Positions 14,991 to 22,081 of a stretch of 23,379 nucleotides of DNA are shown here, piece after piece (the first letter of the stretch is position 1; every line of letters starts with the position of its first letter). The DNA is taken from NCBI GenBank assembly GCA_017745015.1, contig JAGIAF010000012.1:1-23379 (forward strand). Reading direction: 5' to 3'. Under the pieces are notes generated by a model. It was not told where the DNA came from, ran no database searches, and worked only from the letters and a program-made list of their open reading frames with translations. The stretch is from Bdellovibrio sp. Lineage in GTDB: Bacteria; Bdellovibrionota; Bdellovibrionia; Bdellovibrionales; Bdellovibrionaceae. The position numbers and the translations under genes were made by a program.

Positions 14991-15764
14991 ATGAAGAATC
15001 TAAACACACAAATGATGGTCTTGGTTGCCGCATTCGCCATGATGGGCGTCGGTTGTTCCAACAAGATGTCAGCTGTGGAGCCTTCAAATACAGTTGTCTC
15101 TGGCGACGGCGGCACAAGCATCCCAACAGCACCAGATGGTACGGACTCTGGCACAGATTCGGGAAGTGTCTCTTATTCTAATGAAGCGACTTTCACGCCA
15201 GTATCAATCAATGAGATGAACATGTACGTAGGTACACATCCAATGAATGATCCGCAAAACTTCAAATTGAAGCTACAGCTTCAAGACGTGGGCAACGGTC
15301 GTTACGCAGGCACAGTGAATCTTTCTTATACAGATACAGGAGTTTACTATAATGGTACTTTCACTGCAGATGCAGGTCGTAACCAAAGCCTCTCTGGTTT
15401 GAAAGACAACAATACATTGGTGGCTGAATATAACAGATGGTTCACTTACAACGGTAAAGCTGCTTTCACGGGTTTCTTTCAAGATACATACGGCGCCATC
15501 GTAGTGGTCGTAGACAACGTAGTAAACCAAGGTGACGGTCAAGGTGGTAGCATCATCAAAGGTTCTGTTTACTGGAAGAACTTCGCGCAAATGCCTGCAG
15601 GTCACATTGGTCAATCTCCCTACCGCAGTTGCTGGTTCATCTACAACGGTCCATGGAACTGCCGCTCTTCATCTGTGATTAACAAGTCTTCAACGGTTCC
15701 AAGCGATGGTTACAGAAAGCTCGGCACATTCTCCGGAATGTCTAAATCAGCAGCTTTCCAATAA
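14991..15764 (+). CDS. Lipoprotein of unknown function (first of a pair)
   Basis: 257 residues from the ATG at 14991, chosen because AGAGAGG stands just upstream and a lipoprotein signal follows at once: MKNLNTQMMVLVAAFAMMGVGC, hydrophobic with Cys22 as the lipidated residue. The -3 position is Gly, slightly atypical. Ser at +2 suggests outer-membrane sorting. A low-complexity linker rich in Asp, Ser, Thr and Gly (about 35-60, such as DGTDSGTDSG) leads to a beta-rich domain (KLKLQLQDVGNGRYAGTVNL and IVVVVDNVVNQGDGQGG). Near the end lies a Cys pair, SCWFIYNGPWNC. A frame open further upstream to 14769 is non-coding leader. I do not recognise the family. A second lipoprotein gene follows after 52 bases. 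Confidence 0.85.
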   Translation: MKNLNTQMMVLVAAFAMMGVGCSNKMSAVEPSNTVVSGDGGTSIPTAPDGTDSGTDSGSVSYSNEATFTPVSINEMNMYVGTHPMNDPQNFKLKLQLQDVGNGRYAGTVNLSYTDTGVYYNGTFTADAGRNQSLSGLKDNNTLVAEYNRWFTYNGKAAFTGFFQDTYGAIVVVVDNVVNQGDGQGGSIIKGSVYWKNFAQMPAGHIGQSPYRSCWFIYNGPWNCRSSSVINKSSTVPSDGYRKLGTFSGMSKSAAFQ

Positions 15765-15816
15765 GAGATTAAGATTTTAAGAACGATTTAAAAAAGGTTT
15801 AACTAGGAGAGAAATT

Positions 15817-16434
15817 ATGGAAAACGAAAATAAGATGATGAAAGGTTTTCCAGCTAAGATCATCAGCAAATTCATCGCAATCGCAGCAGTGATGTTGTCG
15901 CTTGCAGCATGTAATGATAGTGGCGGCGGCTCGGGCACAACTGTTAACAATGGTTTGATTGTGAGTGGTTGTGGAAACTGTTCAACAATCACAAATCCCA
16001 TGACGGTGTCCGTGGTGAATTTCGCCAACGCAGCAAATACGGTGCAATTCCTCAATATGGCTTTGATTATTGACGGAAACAGATTCTATCCAGGTATCAG
16101 TTCTCCGTTGAATAACTATCAAGGACCGATCGCTCTTCAAGGAACGATGAGAGTTCTTTCGCCGTATTACGATCTGAATGGTTACTGCGTTATCCCAGCT
16201 GGAGATTACACAGTTCAAACAACGTCGGTGAGCAACAGCGCCGTGGGCATGATCGACTATATGGAATTGTATTCGAGCAAAGGCAACATTCGCATGTATA
16301 TGAGACAAGCGATGGTGTACAAGGACTTGAACAATCCACAAGCCTATAGAATTTTCGGCGGTGTGGGTATCGGAACAGTGAACGGCTACACTTGCAGCTC
16401 AAGCTTCGGTGTGAACGCTTACTATCCGTACTAA
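15817..16434 (+). CDS. Lipoprotein of unknown function (second of a pair)
   Basis: 205 residues with AGGAGAGA at 15805-15812 before the ATG. A longish basic n-region (MENENKMMKGFPAKIISK) and hydrophobic core end in the lipobox LAAC with Cys32; Asn at +2 does not match the inner-membrane Asp signal, so outer-membrane location is likely. The mature part begins with a Ser/Gly linker (NDSGGGSG), then SGCGNCSTITNP with a CxxC, then beta-strand-like segments and two further Cys (NGYCVIP, YTCSSSF). It is rich in Asn, Tyr and Gly and ends NAYYPY. No family recognised. It probably shares the upstream promoter with the first lipoprotein, as only 52 bases separate them, and a strong terminator follows. 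Confidence 0.85.
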   Translation: MENENKMMKGFPAKIISKFIAIAAVMLSLAACNDSGGGSGTTVNNGLIVSGCGNCSTITNPMTVSVVNFANAANTVQFLNMALIIDGNRFYPGISSPLNNYQGPIALQGTMRVLSPYYDLNGYCVIPAGDYTVQTTSVSNSAVGMIDYMELYSSKGNIRMYMRQAMVYKDLNNPQAYRIFGGVGIGTVNGYTCSSSFGVNAYYPY

Positions 16435-16456
16435 AATCATTAACAAATTTCCAACG

Positions 16457-16487
16457 AAAAGCCCGGGAGTGCATTCCCGGGCTTTTT
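16457..16487 (+). terminator. Rho-independent terminator of the lipoprotein pair
   Basis: GCCCGGGA (16461-16468) and TCCCGGGC (16475-16482) form a perfect 8-bp stem extended by flanking A-T pairs, with loop GTGCAT and a T-tract to 16487. Confidence 0.93.
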
Positions 16488-16508
16488 GTTTTTGTGACAT
16501 AATACTTC

Positions 16509-16537
16509 TTGCGCTTGGATGAAAGTCTGGGTCTAAT
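16509..16537 (+). promoter_or_regulatory. Candidate sigma-70 promoter of the Xer gene
   Basis: TTGCGC (16509-16514), 17 bases, TCTAAT (16532-16537). The predicted transcript start coincides with the ATG at 16544, and no Shine-Dalgarno sequence is present. Confidence 0.35.
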
Positions 16538-16543
16538 GAGTCT

Positions 16544-17422
16544 ATGGAATTACCTCTTTGGATCGACTTCTTTGATGAGCTGCAAAATGTACGAGGGCGT
16601 TCTCAGAATACGGTGATGGCTTATCGCCGCGACCTGGAACTCTATATCGAGTATAAAAAAACCAACAAAACGGTGACGGGATTCTATGAGTTTATGAAGA
16701 AACATAAACTCTCGACGCGCTCGCAAGCGCGTGTGATCTCTTCGCTCAGAACTTACTTTAAGTTCTGCGAAACTCGCGGTCAGACATGCCCCGAGCTTCG
16801 TGAGTTACGTCCACCAAAAGTGAAAGTCGGCTTGCCGAAGGTTTTGACTCCGCAGGAGTTCCAACAGCTTTTCGATGCGGCAGAAGTGAATGACCCTGTG
16901 AAGACTGCGCGCAATCAACTGACGTTGTTATTCTTGTACGGTTTGGGTTGCCGTGTCTCTGAATTGATTTCTTTGAATGTAACAGATTTTAATCAAACGG
17001 ATCGTTGGATTAAAGTTTTGGGTAAAGGCAGCAAAGAGCGTTTGGTTCCTTTGACGGAGCGTCTGGCAGAGAACTTGACTCAGTACTTGCGTGAATACCG
17101 TCCGACGTTGATCAAAGAAAGCTCCCAAGCGATCTTGATCAATGATCGTGGTCATCGTCCTTCGCGCGTTGACGTGTGGAGGTGGTTGGCATCTTGGTCG
17201 ACTCGTGCAGGTTTTGCTGAGCCCGTAAATCCGCACAGATTCCGCCATGGTTGTGCAACAGCGTTGCTTGAAAGTGGCGCGGACCTTCGTTCGATCCAAA
17301 TGTTGTTGGGACACGCAAGTATTCAAACAACTCAGATCTACACGAATGTGACGACAAATACGATGACTCGCACGATTGAGGAGCATCATCCGCTTTCTCA
17401 ACTGCAAGAAGTTGAGAAGTAA
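16544..17422 (+). CDS. Xer-type tyrosine recombinase (XerC/XerD)
   Basis: 292 residues, the size of chromosomal Xer recombinases that resolve chromosome dimers at dif. The N-terminal SAM-like core-binding domain (about 1-90, LWIDFFDELQNVRGRSQNTV) precedes the catalytic domain. All catalytic residues are in place: R137 (GCRVSEL), K161 (GKGSKERLVPL), H231 and R234 (HRFRHGCAT), H257 (LLGHASIQTTQ) and nucleophile Y266 (IYTNV). XerC cannot be separated from XerD by eye. No mobile-element boundary is seen and the neighbours are housekeeping genes, so it is more likely the chromosomal enzyme than an integrase. A terminator separates it from comM. Confidence 0.93.
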   Translation: MELPLWIDFFDELQNVRGRSQNTVMAYRRDLELYIEYKKTNKTVTGFYEFMKKHKLSTRSQARVISSLRTYFKFCETRGQTCPELRELRPPKVKVGLPKVLTPQEFQQLFDAAEVNDPVKTARNQLTLLFLYGLGCRVSELISLNVTDFNQTDRWIKVLGKGSKERLVPLTERLAENLTQYLREYRPTLIKESSQAILINDRGHRPSRVDVWRWLASWSTRAGFAEPVNPHRFRHGCATALLESGADLRSIQMLLGHASIQTTQIYTNVTTNTMTRTIEEHHPLSQLQEVEK

Positions 17423-17462
17423 TCGTCCGAAATTCGCTTTAAGATTTATATGACTAAGAATT

Positions 17463-17492
17463 AAGGGCTCGCAGAACTGCGGGCCCTTTTTT
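17463..17492 (+). terminator. Rho-independent terminator after the Xer gene
   Basis: AAGGGCTCG and CGGGCCCTT (one G-T pair) form a long stem, extended by a CAG/CTG pairing at the tip, followed by TTTTTT to 17492. It lies only 16 bases before the comM ATG. Confidence 0.88.
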
Positions 17493-17508
17493 GCTTTTGT
17501 GCTCGGTC

Positions 17509-18960
17509 ATGAAAATCAAATCACTTATTCGCGAACAAGATGGCCTCGTCCCAGTCGAGGTTGAAATCAACTTTATCCCCGGACTGCCTAATATTCAATT
17601 TTTAGGACTGCCTGATCAGGGCATCCGCGAAAGCATTCATCGAATTAAGAGCGCCATCCGTGCGCAAGCCTTTGAGTTTCCCAAAGCACAGCAGATCCTC
17701 GTGAATTTACGTCCCAATCATCTCAAGAAAAGTTCTCGCGGTTTGGAATTGGCCGTGGCCTTGGGGATTTTGTGGGAATCAGAACAACTCAGCAAACCCG
17801 ACACCTCGGAGACTTGGGTGTACGGGGAGCTGGGGTTGCTTGGTGAAGTCTTTGAGCCCGACGATCTGACGCGGGAATTTGAACCCGACGGAAATGTCCT
17901 GGTATGGACGGGGCGGGGGCAGAATTCCAAAGCGACTTTTGATCGCGCGGTGATGTCGTGTTTGCAAGACGTGCGCGAGCCAGAACATGTGCCCGGCGTC
18001 GTGCGAGAGTATGAAGTGACTAGGCCCGAACAAGACTTAGCGTTGCAATTTCCAGAGCGACAGGCGCGGCTCTTGGAAGTGATCGCGCTGGGTGAGCATT
18101 CGGTGTTATTAGCAGGACCTGCAGGTTCAGGAAAGAGCACGATAGCTCGAACTTTGTCGGCTTTGTTAAAGAGTCCTTCACAAGATGAAATGCACACGAT
18201 TTCTCGTAACAACCGGGTTGAAGGCGAGGCCCCTCTTCGCTGGAGACCCGTGGTCCATCCCCACCATTCAACAACTCCGTTAGGATTGATTGGTGGGGGT
18301 GTTCCCCCTTTCAAAGGAGAGATCACTCGTGCGCACAAAGGCATGATGATCCTCGATGAACTCTTAGAATTTCATCCGCGCGCTCAAGAAGCCTTGCGCG
18401 AACCGATGGAGGAATCGTGTATTCGCATTCGTCGCGGTCGCTATGTTCAAGAGTATCCTGCGGAAGCTTTGGTGATTGCGACAACGAATTTGTGTCCCTG
18501 TGGTGACTGGGTTCCCCGCGCCAGAGTGGTTTGCGGAAGATCTCTTAAGAAGTGCCAATCCTATGCAGAGAGATTGTCGGGGCCCCTCGTAGATCGCTTT
18601 CAGGTGACCTTCTTTACTCAAAAAAGAGAAACCGGAGGGCAAGTGCTGGCCACAGATATTCTTAAGCGTCTGGAGAAAGCTCGAGAGTTTCGAAGTGTGC
18701 TGGCGGAAAAAGATGTGCGCTTTACAAAGCTTGCTTCGCGATGGCGATTTGAAGATCTGGTGTTGGACTTACCTAGTTTCTATATGAAAGAGCTCTTTCC
18801 TCAAGAATTGTCCTCGCGCCGCCGCGAACTCGCAACGCTGCGAGTCGCTAGAACGCTGGCTGACTTGGAATTACAAGAAAAGCTCGAACCCCGCCACGTC
18901 GAGACCGCCTTGAAAATGACTTTTGAGCCATTCGAGTCATTGAAGCGGTTGGGGAATTGA
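17509..18960 (+). CDS. comM: ComM/YifB family AAA+ ATPase (Mg-chelatase-like)
   Basis: 483 residues from the ATG at 17509 (MKIKSLIREQDGLVPVEVEI); a TTG start at 17491 would overlap the preceding terminator. Order: Lon-S5-like ChlI domain (about 1-165, with FLGLPDQGIRESIHRIKSAI and SSRGLELAVALGIL), AAA+ core with Walker A GPAGSGKST (203-211) and Walker B-like MMILDELLEFHPRAQEALRE, the Cys-rich segment CPCGDW with later paired Cys, then ERLSGPLVDRFQ and the C-terminal Mg-chelatase domain. ComM in Vibrio is a hexameric helicase that promotes branch migration during integration of transforming DNA. No clear Shine-Dalgarno sequence is present. Confidence 0.94.
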   Translation: MKIKSLIREQDGLVPVEVEINFIPGLPNIQFLGLPDQGIRESIHRIKSAIRAQAFEFPKAQQILVNLRPNHLKKSSRGLELAVALGILWESEQLSKPDTSETWVYGELGLLGEVFEPDDLTREFEPDGNVLVWTGRGQNSKATFDRAVMSCLQDVREPEHVPGVVREYEVTRPEQDLALQFPERQARLLEVIALGEHSVLLAGPAGSGKSTIARTLSALLKSPSQDEMHTISRNNRVEGEAPLRWRPVVHPHHSTTPLGLIGGGVPPFKGEITRAHKGMMILDELLEFHPRAQEALREPMEESCIRIRRGRYVQEYPAEALVIATTNLCPCGDWVPRARVVCGRSLKKCQSYAERLSGPLVDRFQVTFFTQKRETGGQVLATDILKRLEKAREFRSVLAEKDVRFTKLASRWRFEDLVLDLPSFYMKELFPQELSSRRRELATLRVARTLADLELQEKLEPRHVETALKMTFEPFESLKRLGN

Positions 18961-18990
18961 AGTATGTATAAAATATGTATACTATATAAA
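18957..18990 (+). promoter_or_regulatory. AT-rich promoter/operator of the DUF4160-RHH pair
   Basis: Just after the comM stop, TATGTATA occurs twice (18963-18970 and 18974-18981) in an AT-only stretch containing TATACT and TATATA as possible -10 elements; TTGAAG (18957-18962) is a possible -35 with non-ideal spacing. The repeated octamer is a plausible operator for an autoregulating ribbon-helix-helix protein. Confidence 0.45.
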
Positions 18991-19000
18991 GAAGGTAATT

Positions 19001-19261
19001 ATGCCGAGGATTAAGTACTTACAGTCTGTCCTCGGCGGACTTTCAGTGTGGATTTATTATGGTGATCACGGTTTTCCTCATGTGGAGATTTATAAAGGCA
19101 AACCGGAATCATATGAAGCTCACCTCAAGTTAAACATCGTCGATTTTACGCCTCTTGAAGTGAATGGGTTTTCTGAGGGGGCTGTAAGAACGATCATTAA
19201 ATCGCTTCGTCCCTATAGGGAAATGCTTCTGGAGGACTGGTGTGAAATCATCAAAGGCTAA
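19001..19261 (+). CDS. DUF4160 protein, candidate toxin
   Basis: 86 residues with AGAAGGT before the ATG. The N-terminus MPRIKYLQSVLGGLSVWIYY and the motif DHGFPHV (22-28), together with the C-terminal LLEDWCEI around Trp80, match the DUF4160 pattern (start MPxI, D-H-x-P-P-H-x-H in the middle, LxxxW at the end). The usual second Pro and His of the motif are changed here. DUF4160 proteins are commonly encoded beside small DNA-binding or DUF2442 partners and are suspected toxins; the biochemical activity is not established. The gene overlaps the next one by 20 bases and sits behind an AT-rich repeated operator, the typical layout of a toxin-antitoxin operon. Confidence 0.75.
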   Translation: MPRIKYLQSVLGGLSVWIYYGDHGFPHVEIYKGKPESYEAHLKLNIVDFTPLEVNGFSEGAVRTIIKSLRPYREMLLEDWCEIIKG

Positions 19262-19505
19262 ACTCAATTACGGAAAAGTAGAGGTGGACTCCGAAGCTTT
19301 TGCTCCCGAAAATGTAAAGCTCAGAATTTCGGCAATGGTGGATGCAGACATTGTTTTTGCGCTTAAGGAGAGAGCAAAAAAAGAGAAAACCAAGTATCAA
19401 ACCCTGATGAATTCGATCCTTAGGCAAGCTGTTCTTGGGGGAGAGCCTCTTCAGATTGATGCCATTGAGGCCGCGCTCCTGAAACGAGGATTTGTAAAGA
19501 AATGA
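19242..19505 (+). CDS. BrnA/CopG-like ribbon-helix-helix protein, candidate antitoxin
   Basis: 87 residues from a GTG at 19242, with GGAGG at 19231-19235 inside the upstream gene. Residues about 25-64 fit a ribbon-helix-helix: strand VKLRIS, helix DADIVFALKERAKKEK, then TKYQTLMNSILRQAV, the signature found in BrnA and CopG-type antitoxins (G-x-x-YQT-x-x-N-x-x-LR). The Lys-rich N-terminus (MKSSKAKLNYGKVEV) and C-terminal helix could contact the partner. It probably binds the TATGTATA repeats upstream and represses the pair. No other TA gene is nearby. The order is toxin first, as in brnTA and higBA. Confidence 0.78.
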   Translation: MKSSKAKLNYGKVEVDSEAFAPENVKLRISAMVDADIVFALKERAKKEKTKYQTLMNSILRQAVLGGEPLQIDAIEAALLKRGFVKK

Positions 19506-19531
19506 ACACTTTGTAAGGTTATTTCGGGCAT

Positions 19532-19560
19532 TAAAAAACCGCCTCTTGGGCGGTTTTTTA
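19532..19560. terminator. Bidirectional terminator shared by the TA-like pair and tRNA-Cys
   Basis: TAAAAAACCGCC (19532-19543) and GGCGGTTTTTTA (19549-19560) form a perfect 12-bp stem with a five-base loop. T-tracts appear on both strands, so it can end the plus-strand operon (stop at 19505) and the minus-strand tRNA (3' end 19565). Confidence 0.9.
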
Positions 19561-19564
19561 AATT

Positions 19565-19638
19565 TGGAGGTGACGAGCGGATTTGAACCGCTGTAGCAGC
19601 TTTTGCAGAGCTGAGCCTAACCCCTCGGCCACATCACC
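19565..19638 (-). tRNA. tRNA-Cys (GCA)
   Basis: On the minus strand the acceptor stem GGTGATG pairs with CGTCACC (one T-G), the D arm is GCC...GGC, the anticodon stem AGCT/AGCT encloses the loop CTGCAAA with anticodon GCA, and the T arm is GCGGTTCAAATCCGC. The discriminator base is U73, as expected for cysteine, and CCA is encoded at 19567-19565. 74 bases including CCA. Confidence 0.96.
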
Positions 19639-19658
19639 CCTGAGATATAGGAAGACAC

Positions 19659-19687
19659 AATCTAGGGAAAAGGACCAATTTAGTCAA
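19659..19687 (-). promoter_or_regulatory. Sigma-70 promoter of tRNA-Cys
   Basis: On the minus strand TTGACT (19682-19687), 17 bases, TAGATT (19659-19664). Transcription would start about 14 bases before the mature tRNA 5' end. Confidence 0.6.
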
Positions 19688-19775
19688 CTTGAATCATGCT
19701 GTTTACCTTAAAAACGGTTTAATGCGGACTTGGTCCTGGTTTTGGACCCTAATATTCGATAACAACGCCAAAAAT

Positions 19776-20753
19776 TTAAGCGATCTTCCAGGAGACTTTT
19801 CCGAGGGAAACAAGAGTTCCTGTTTGGTCATGGATAGGGAAGATCGTCGAAAGATGTTTCTCGGCCACGCCATCGATAAGGTAAAGCTCTTCAAAGGTTA
19901 CCGGGCGCTGATTCGAGAGTACTTCTTTTTCTTTTTCCAAATCCGTTGCGATAGATACTTCATTTAGAAAGTTCTTCGGACTTTTACCGATGATCGCAGT
20001 TCTTGGCAGTCCCAGAAATTTGGAAAAAGCCTCGTTGCAACTGGTGATAACGTCTTCGGTGTCTTTCACCATCAACAGGAATGGCGCTGAATCTAAAATC
20101 TGCTGAATGCGAATTTTGAAATTGCGTTCGTCAGTAACATCGCGAGCAGAGGCGAATCGGACTCCGAGTTCGAGATCAGCGGCAGCACTCCAGCTGAGAG
20201 TTCTGTAGTTACCATCAATGCTGCGATAACGATTTTCGAAGCCTACTGAGCGCATGCCCATATTCAAAACTTCGATATTTTTTCTCGTCGCGTCTTTGTC
20301 GTCAGGATGAATGAAATCAAAGAAGGGGGTGCTCAAAAGTGTGTCTTCGGTATAACCCAAAGTTCTAACTAAGGACTTGCTGACTTTTTTAAGATGACCG
20401 TCCTGACCTGCAATGGCCATCAAGTCACTGGAGATTGAAAAGAATCGATCTAAAGTGATTTGAGAGCCTTCGGTTTCAGAGAGCCGCACTTTAAGTTTTC
20501 GATAGGCGCGCAGGGCTTTTTCGGATTCCAGGTTGGAGGAGTGACAGGTCGCGATTCCAAAACAGGATAATGCCGGAATCAGAATGATAAAGGCGACCAT
20601 CTCTCCGGTGCCCAAGGCGGGAAGCATAAGGGCTGCGATGGCAAAGATCACCGACAACAGTAAAATAGAGATCAAAGAAAACAGAGTGATTCGGTTCTGG
20701 GTTTTCCAGAAACTAAAATACTCCGTGGTTTTTTTCTGATCGCTTTGGTCCAC
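19776..20753 (-). CDS. Membrane-anchored tandem PAS protein without output domain
   Basis: 325 residues from a GTG at 20753 with GAGG upstream. Two membrane helices lie at about 24-47 and 49-67 (FSLISILLLSVIFAIAALML, then MVAFIILIPALSCFGIA), followed by a coiled-coil-like linker (about 72-95). PAS domain 1 (about 100-210) has DRFFSISSDLMAIAG, GYTEDTLLSTPFFDFIHPDD and a PAC-like RTLSWSAAADLELG; PAS domain 2 (about 215-322) has ILDSAPFLLMVKDTEDVI and FLGLPRTAIIGKSPKNFL and ends LGKVSWKIA. No histidine kinase, GGDEF, EAL or receiver domain follows, and no such domain is found in the other frames down to the tRNA promoter. It is a sensor-like protein with unknown ligand. Either it signals to a partner protein or it is a truncated kinase. 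Confidence 0.85.
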   Translation of the reverse strand: MDQSDQKKTTEYFSFWKTQNRITLFSLISILLLSVIFAIAALMLPALGTGEMVAFIILIPALSCFGIATCHSSNLESEKALRAYRKLKVRLSETEGSQITLDRFFSISSDLMAIAGQDGHLKKVSKSLVRTLGYTEDTLLSTPFFDFIHPDDKDATRKNIEVLNMGMRSVGFENRYRSIDGNYRTLSWSAAADLELGVRFASARDVTDERNFKIRIQQILDSAPFLLMVKDTEDVITSCNEAFSKFLGLPRTAIIGKSPKNFLNEVSIATDLEKEKEVLSNQRPVTFEELYLIDGVAEKHLSTIFPIHDQTGTLVSLGKVSWKIA

Positions 20754-20779
20754 TTAACGCCTCATATCAAGCGTATTGG

Positions 20780-20808
20780 ATCATATATAACCGCTATCAA
20801 TGTTTCAA
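20780..20808 (-). promoter_or_regulatory. Sigma-70 promoter of the PAS gene
   Basis: On the minus strand TTGAAA (20803-20808), 17 bases, TATGAT (20780-20785): close to consensus with ideal spacing, about 27 bases before the GTG. Confidence 0.55.
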
Positions 20809-20863
20809 GCAAACTTACAACATAAGTGAGTGAGCGGGGGCAGATCCCAAGGGTTGATAGTCT

Positions 20864-20893
20864 TTGCATGGGTCGTCTCGCTGTGAGTATCAT
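20864..20893 (+). promoter_or_regulatory. Candidate sigma-70 promoter of the transglutaminase-like gene
   Basis: TTGCAT (20864-20869), 18 bases, TATCAT (20888-20893), giving a leader of about 36 bases before the ATG at 20936. Confidence 0.35.
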
Positions 20894-20935
20894 TTTTACT
20901 GAAGATATCAGTCTCCCTTTTTCGGTGATGGTAAG

Positions 20936-22048
20936 ATGAAGCTTAAAAAGATCTCGGTCATAAAGTCTAATAATTCTCTCGATACATTGTCTGTGGCAGA
21001 TTGGGTTTATTCTCCCTTCGAAAAAGCTCAGCTTAAGAATTTAAGAAAGTACATAGAGGCCAAGGGGTTTAAACCAGCTCAACGAACTGAATGTGAGTTC
21101 GTCATGTCAGCACTTTCATGGGTGACTAGTCAGTGGGCGCACGATGGCTTTAATGCACCTCCAAAATCTTTTCATGCGCTCAATATTTTGAAAGCGGTCC
21201 ACAAAAAGAAAGAGCGTTTTCGTTGTGTTGAGTACGGTGGGGTTCTTGCGGAAGTTCTTCAATCTTATGGTTTTATAACGCGTGCACTTTTTCTAAGAAG
21301 CAACGACGTGGCTTATGGTGGATTTGGTCAAGGACACGTCGCCATGGAAGTATGGCTCAACGATCTCCAGAAGTGGATTTTTGTAGATCCTCAATTTGGC
21401 GTGTATTTGGTTGGAGGGAGCCGAAAAGTACCGTTGAATTACTATGAGATCTATCAAGAGAAGAAAGCGGGGCGCTTTGCGAAGCTACAGGTTAAAGTAG
21501 CGCCGGGATGTGCTGGCGTTGTTGCCAACAAGTCTTATAAAGATGGGTATAAGAAGTTTTTGAAAGAATACTTTGGTCATATCTGTGTGAATAATTCAGA
21601 AATAAAAGTGAGTGCTTCGCTATTACTGGAATCGGTAACGACGCCAGTGACTTTCCAGGGGCTTCGACTCGACAATGGACTTTATACTTCTCGCGCGGAA
21701 TTATTTTATCCACAGATGAATCGCGTCGCTATTCTTTTGAGTTATAAAGAAGCTGGGAACGGTGTTGGTAAGAGCTTTAAAGAGCTGGGGATTAAAACAG
21801 ATCAAGATTATTTGCAGAAGATGGCTATGTTTGCGGTGAAGCCGGAATTCAATGTTCAGCTGAAGTCTGGATCTAAAATTAAAGAAAGATATCAATACCG
21901 AACGTCAGCAAAAGGCCAGTGGATCCGTATCGTTGGAAACACTTTTGAGTGGTCGGCATTTAAAGAGACGAACGACCTTGAGGTTCGGGCGGTGAATGAG
22001 TTTGGTCGCCCGGGGCCGACGACATTTATGAAGCTTGCATATAAATAG
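20936..22048 (+). CDS. Transglutaminase-like (cysteine peptidase fold) protein
   Basis: 370 residues with no signal peptide or membrane helix, so probably cytoplasmic. The transglutaminase-like core has Cys97 in RCVEYGGVLAEVLQSYGF, His134 in GQGHVAMEVWL and Asp151 in WIFVDPQFG, the Cys-His-Asp triad in the usual order and spacing. The Tyr-rich middle (NYYEIYQEKKAG) and the C-terminal 200 residues are not recognised; the last 60 (FNVQLKSGSKIKERYQY...VRAVNEFGRPGPTTFMKL) look like a beta-rich domain. Bacterial relatives include peptidases and peptide-modifying enzymes, so hydrolysis and crosslinking are both possible. The Shine-Dalgarno sequence is poor. The FMN reductase gene begins 33 bases downstream and may be cotranscribed. 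Confidence 0.75.
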   Translation: MKLKKISVIKSNNSLDTLSVADWVYSPFEKAQLKNLRKYIEAKGFKPAQRTECEFVMSALSWVTSQWAHDGFNAPPKSFHALNILKAVHKKKERFRCVEYGGVLAEVLQSYGFITRALFLRSNDVAYGGFGQGHVAMEVWLNDLQKWIFVDPQFGVYLVGGSRKVPLNYYEIYQEKKAGRFAKLQVKVAPGCAGVVANKSYKDGYKKFLKEYFGHICVNNSEIKVSASLLLESVTTPVTFQGLRLDNGLYTSRAELFYPQMNRVAILLSYKEAGNGVGKSFKELGIKTDQDYLQKMAMFAVKPEFNVQLKSGSKIKERYQYRTSAKGQWIRIVGNTFEWSAFKETNDLEVRAVNEFGRPGPTTFMKLAYK

Positions 22049-22081
22049 GGAATAAGTTTGTAATGTTGATCAGAGGACTCT

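Noticed and set aside
16544..17422. Xer gene as an integrase of a mobile island
   Set aside because: Size and motifs fit chromosomal XerC/D, neighbours are housekeeping, and no attachment-site repeats were seen.
17491..17508. TTG start for ComM six codons upstream
   Set aside because: It overlaps the T-tract of the Xer terminator and adds residues not seen at the family start MKIKS.
19689..19967. Plus-strand open frame over the PAS gene 3' end and tRNA promoter
   Set aside because: No SD or domain, and it opposes the well-supported PAS2 coding sequence.
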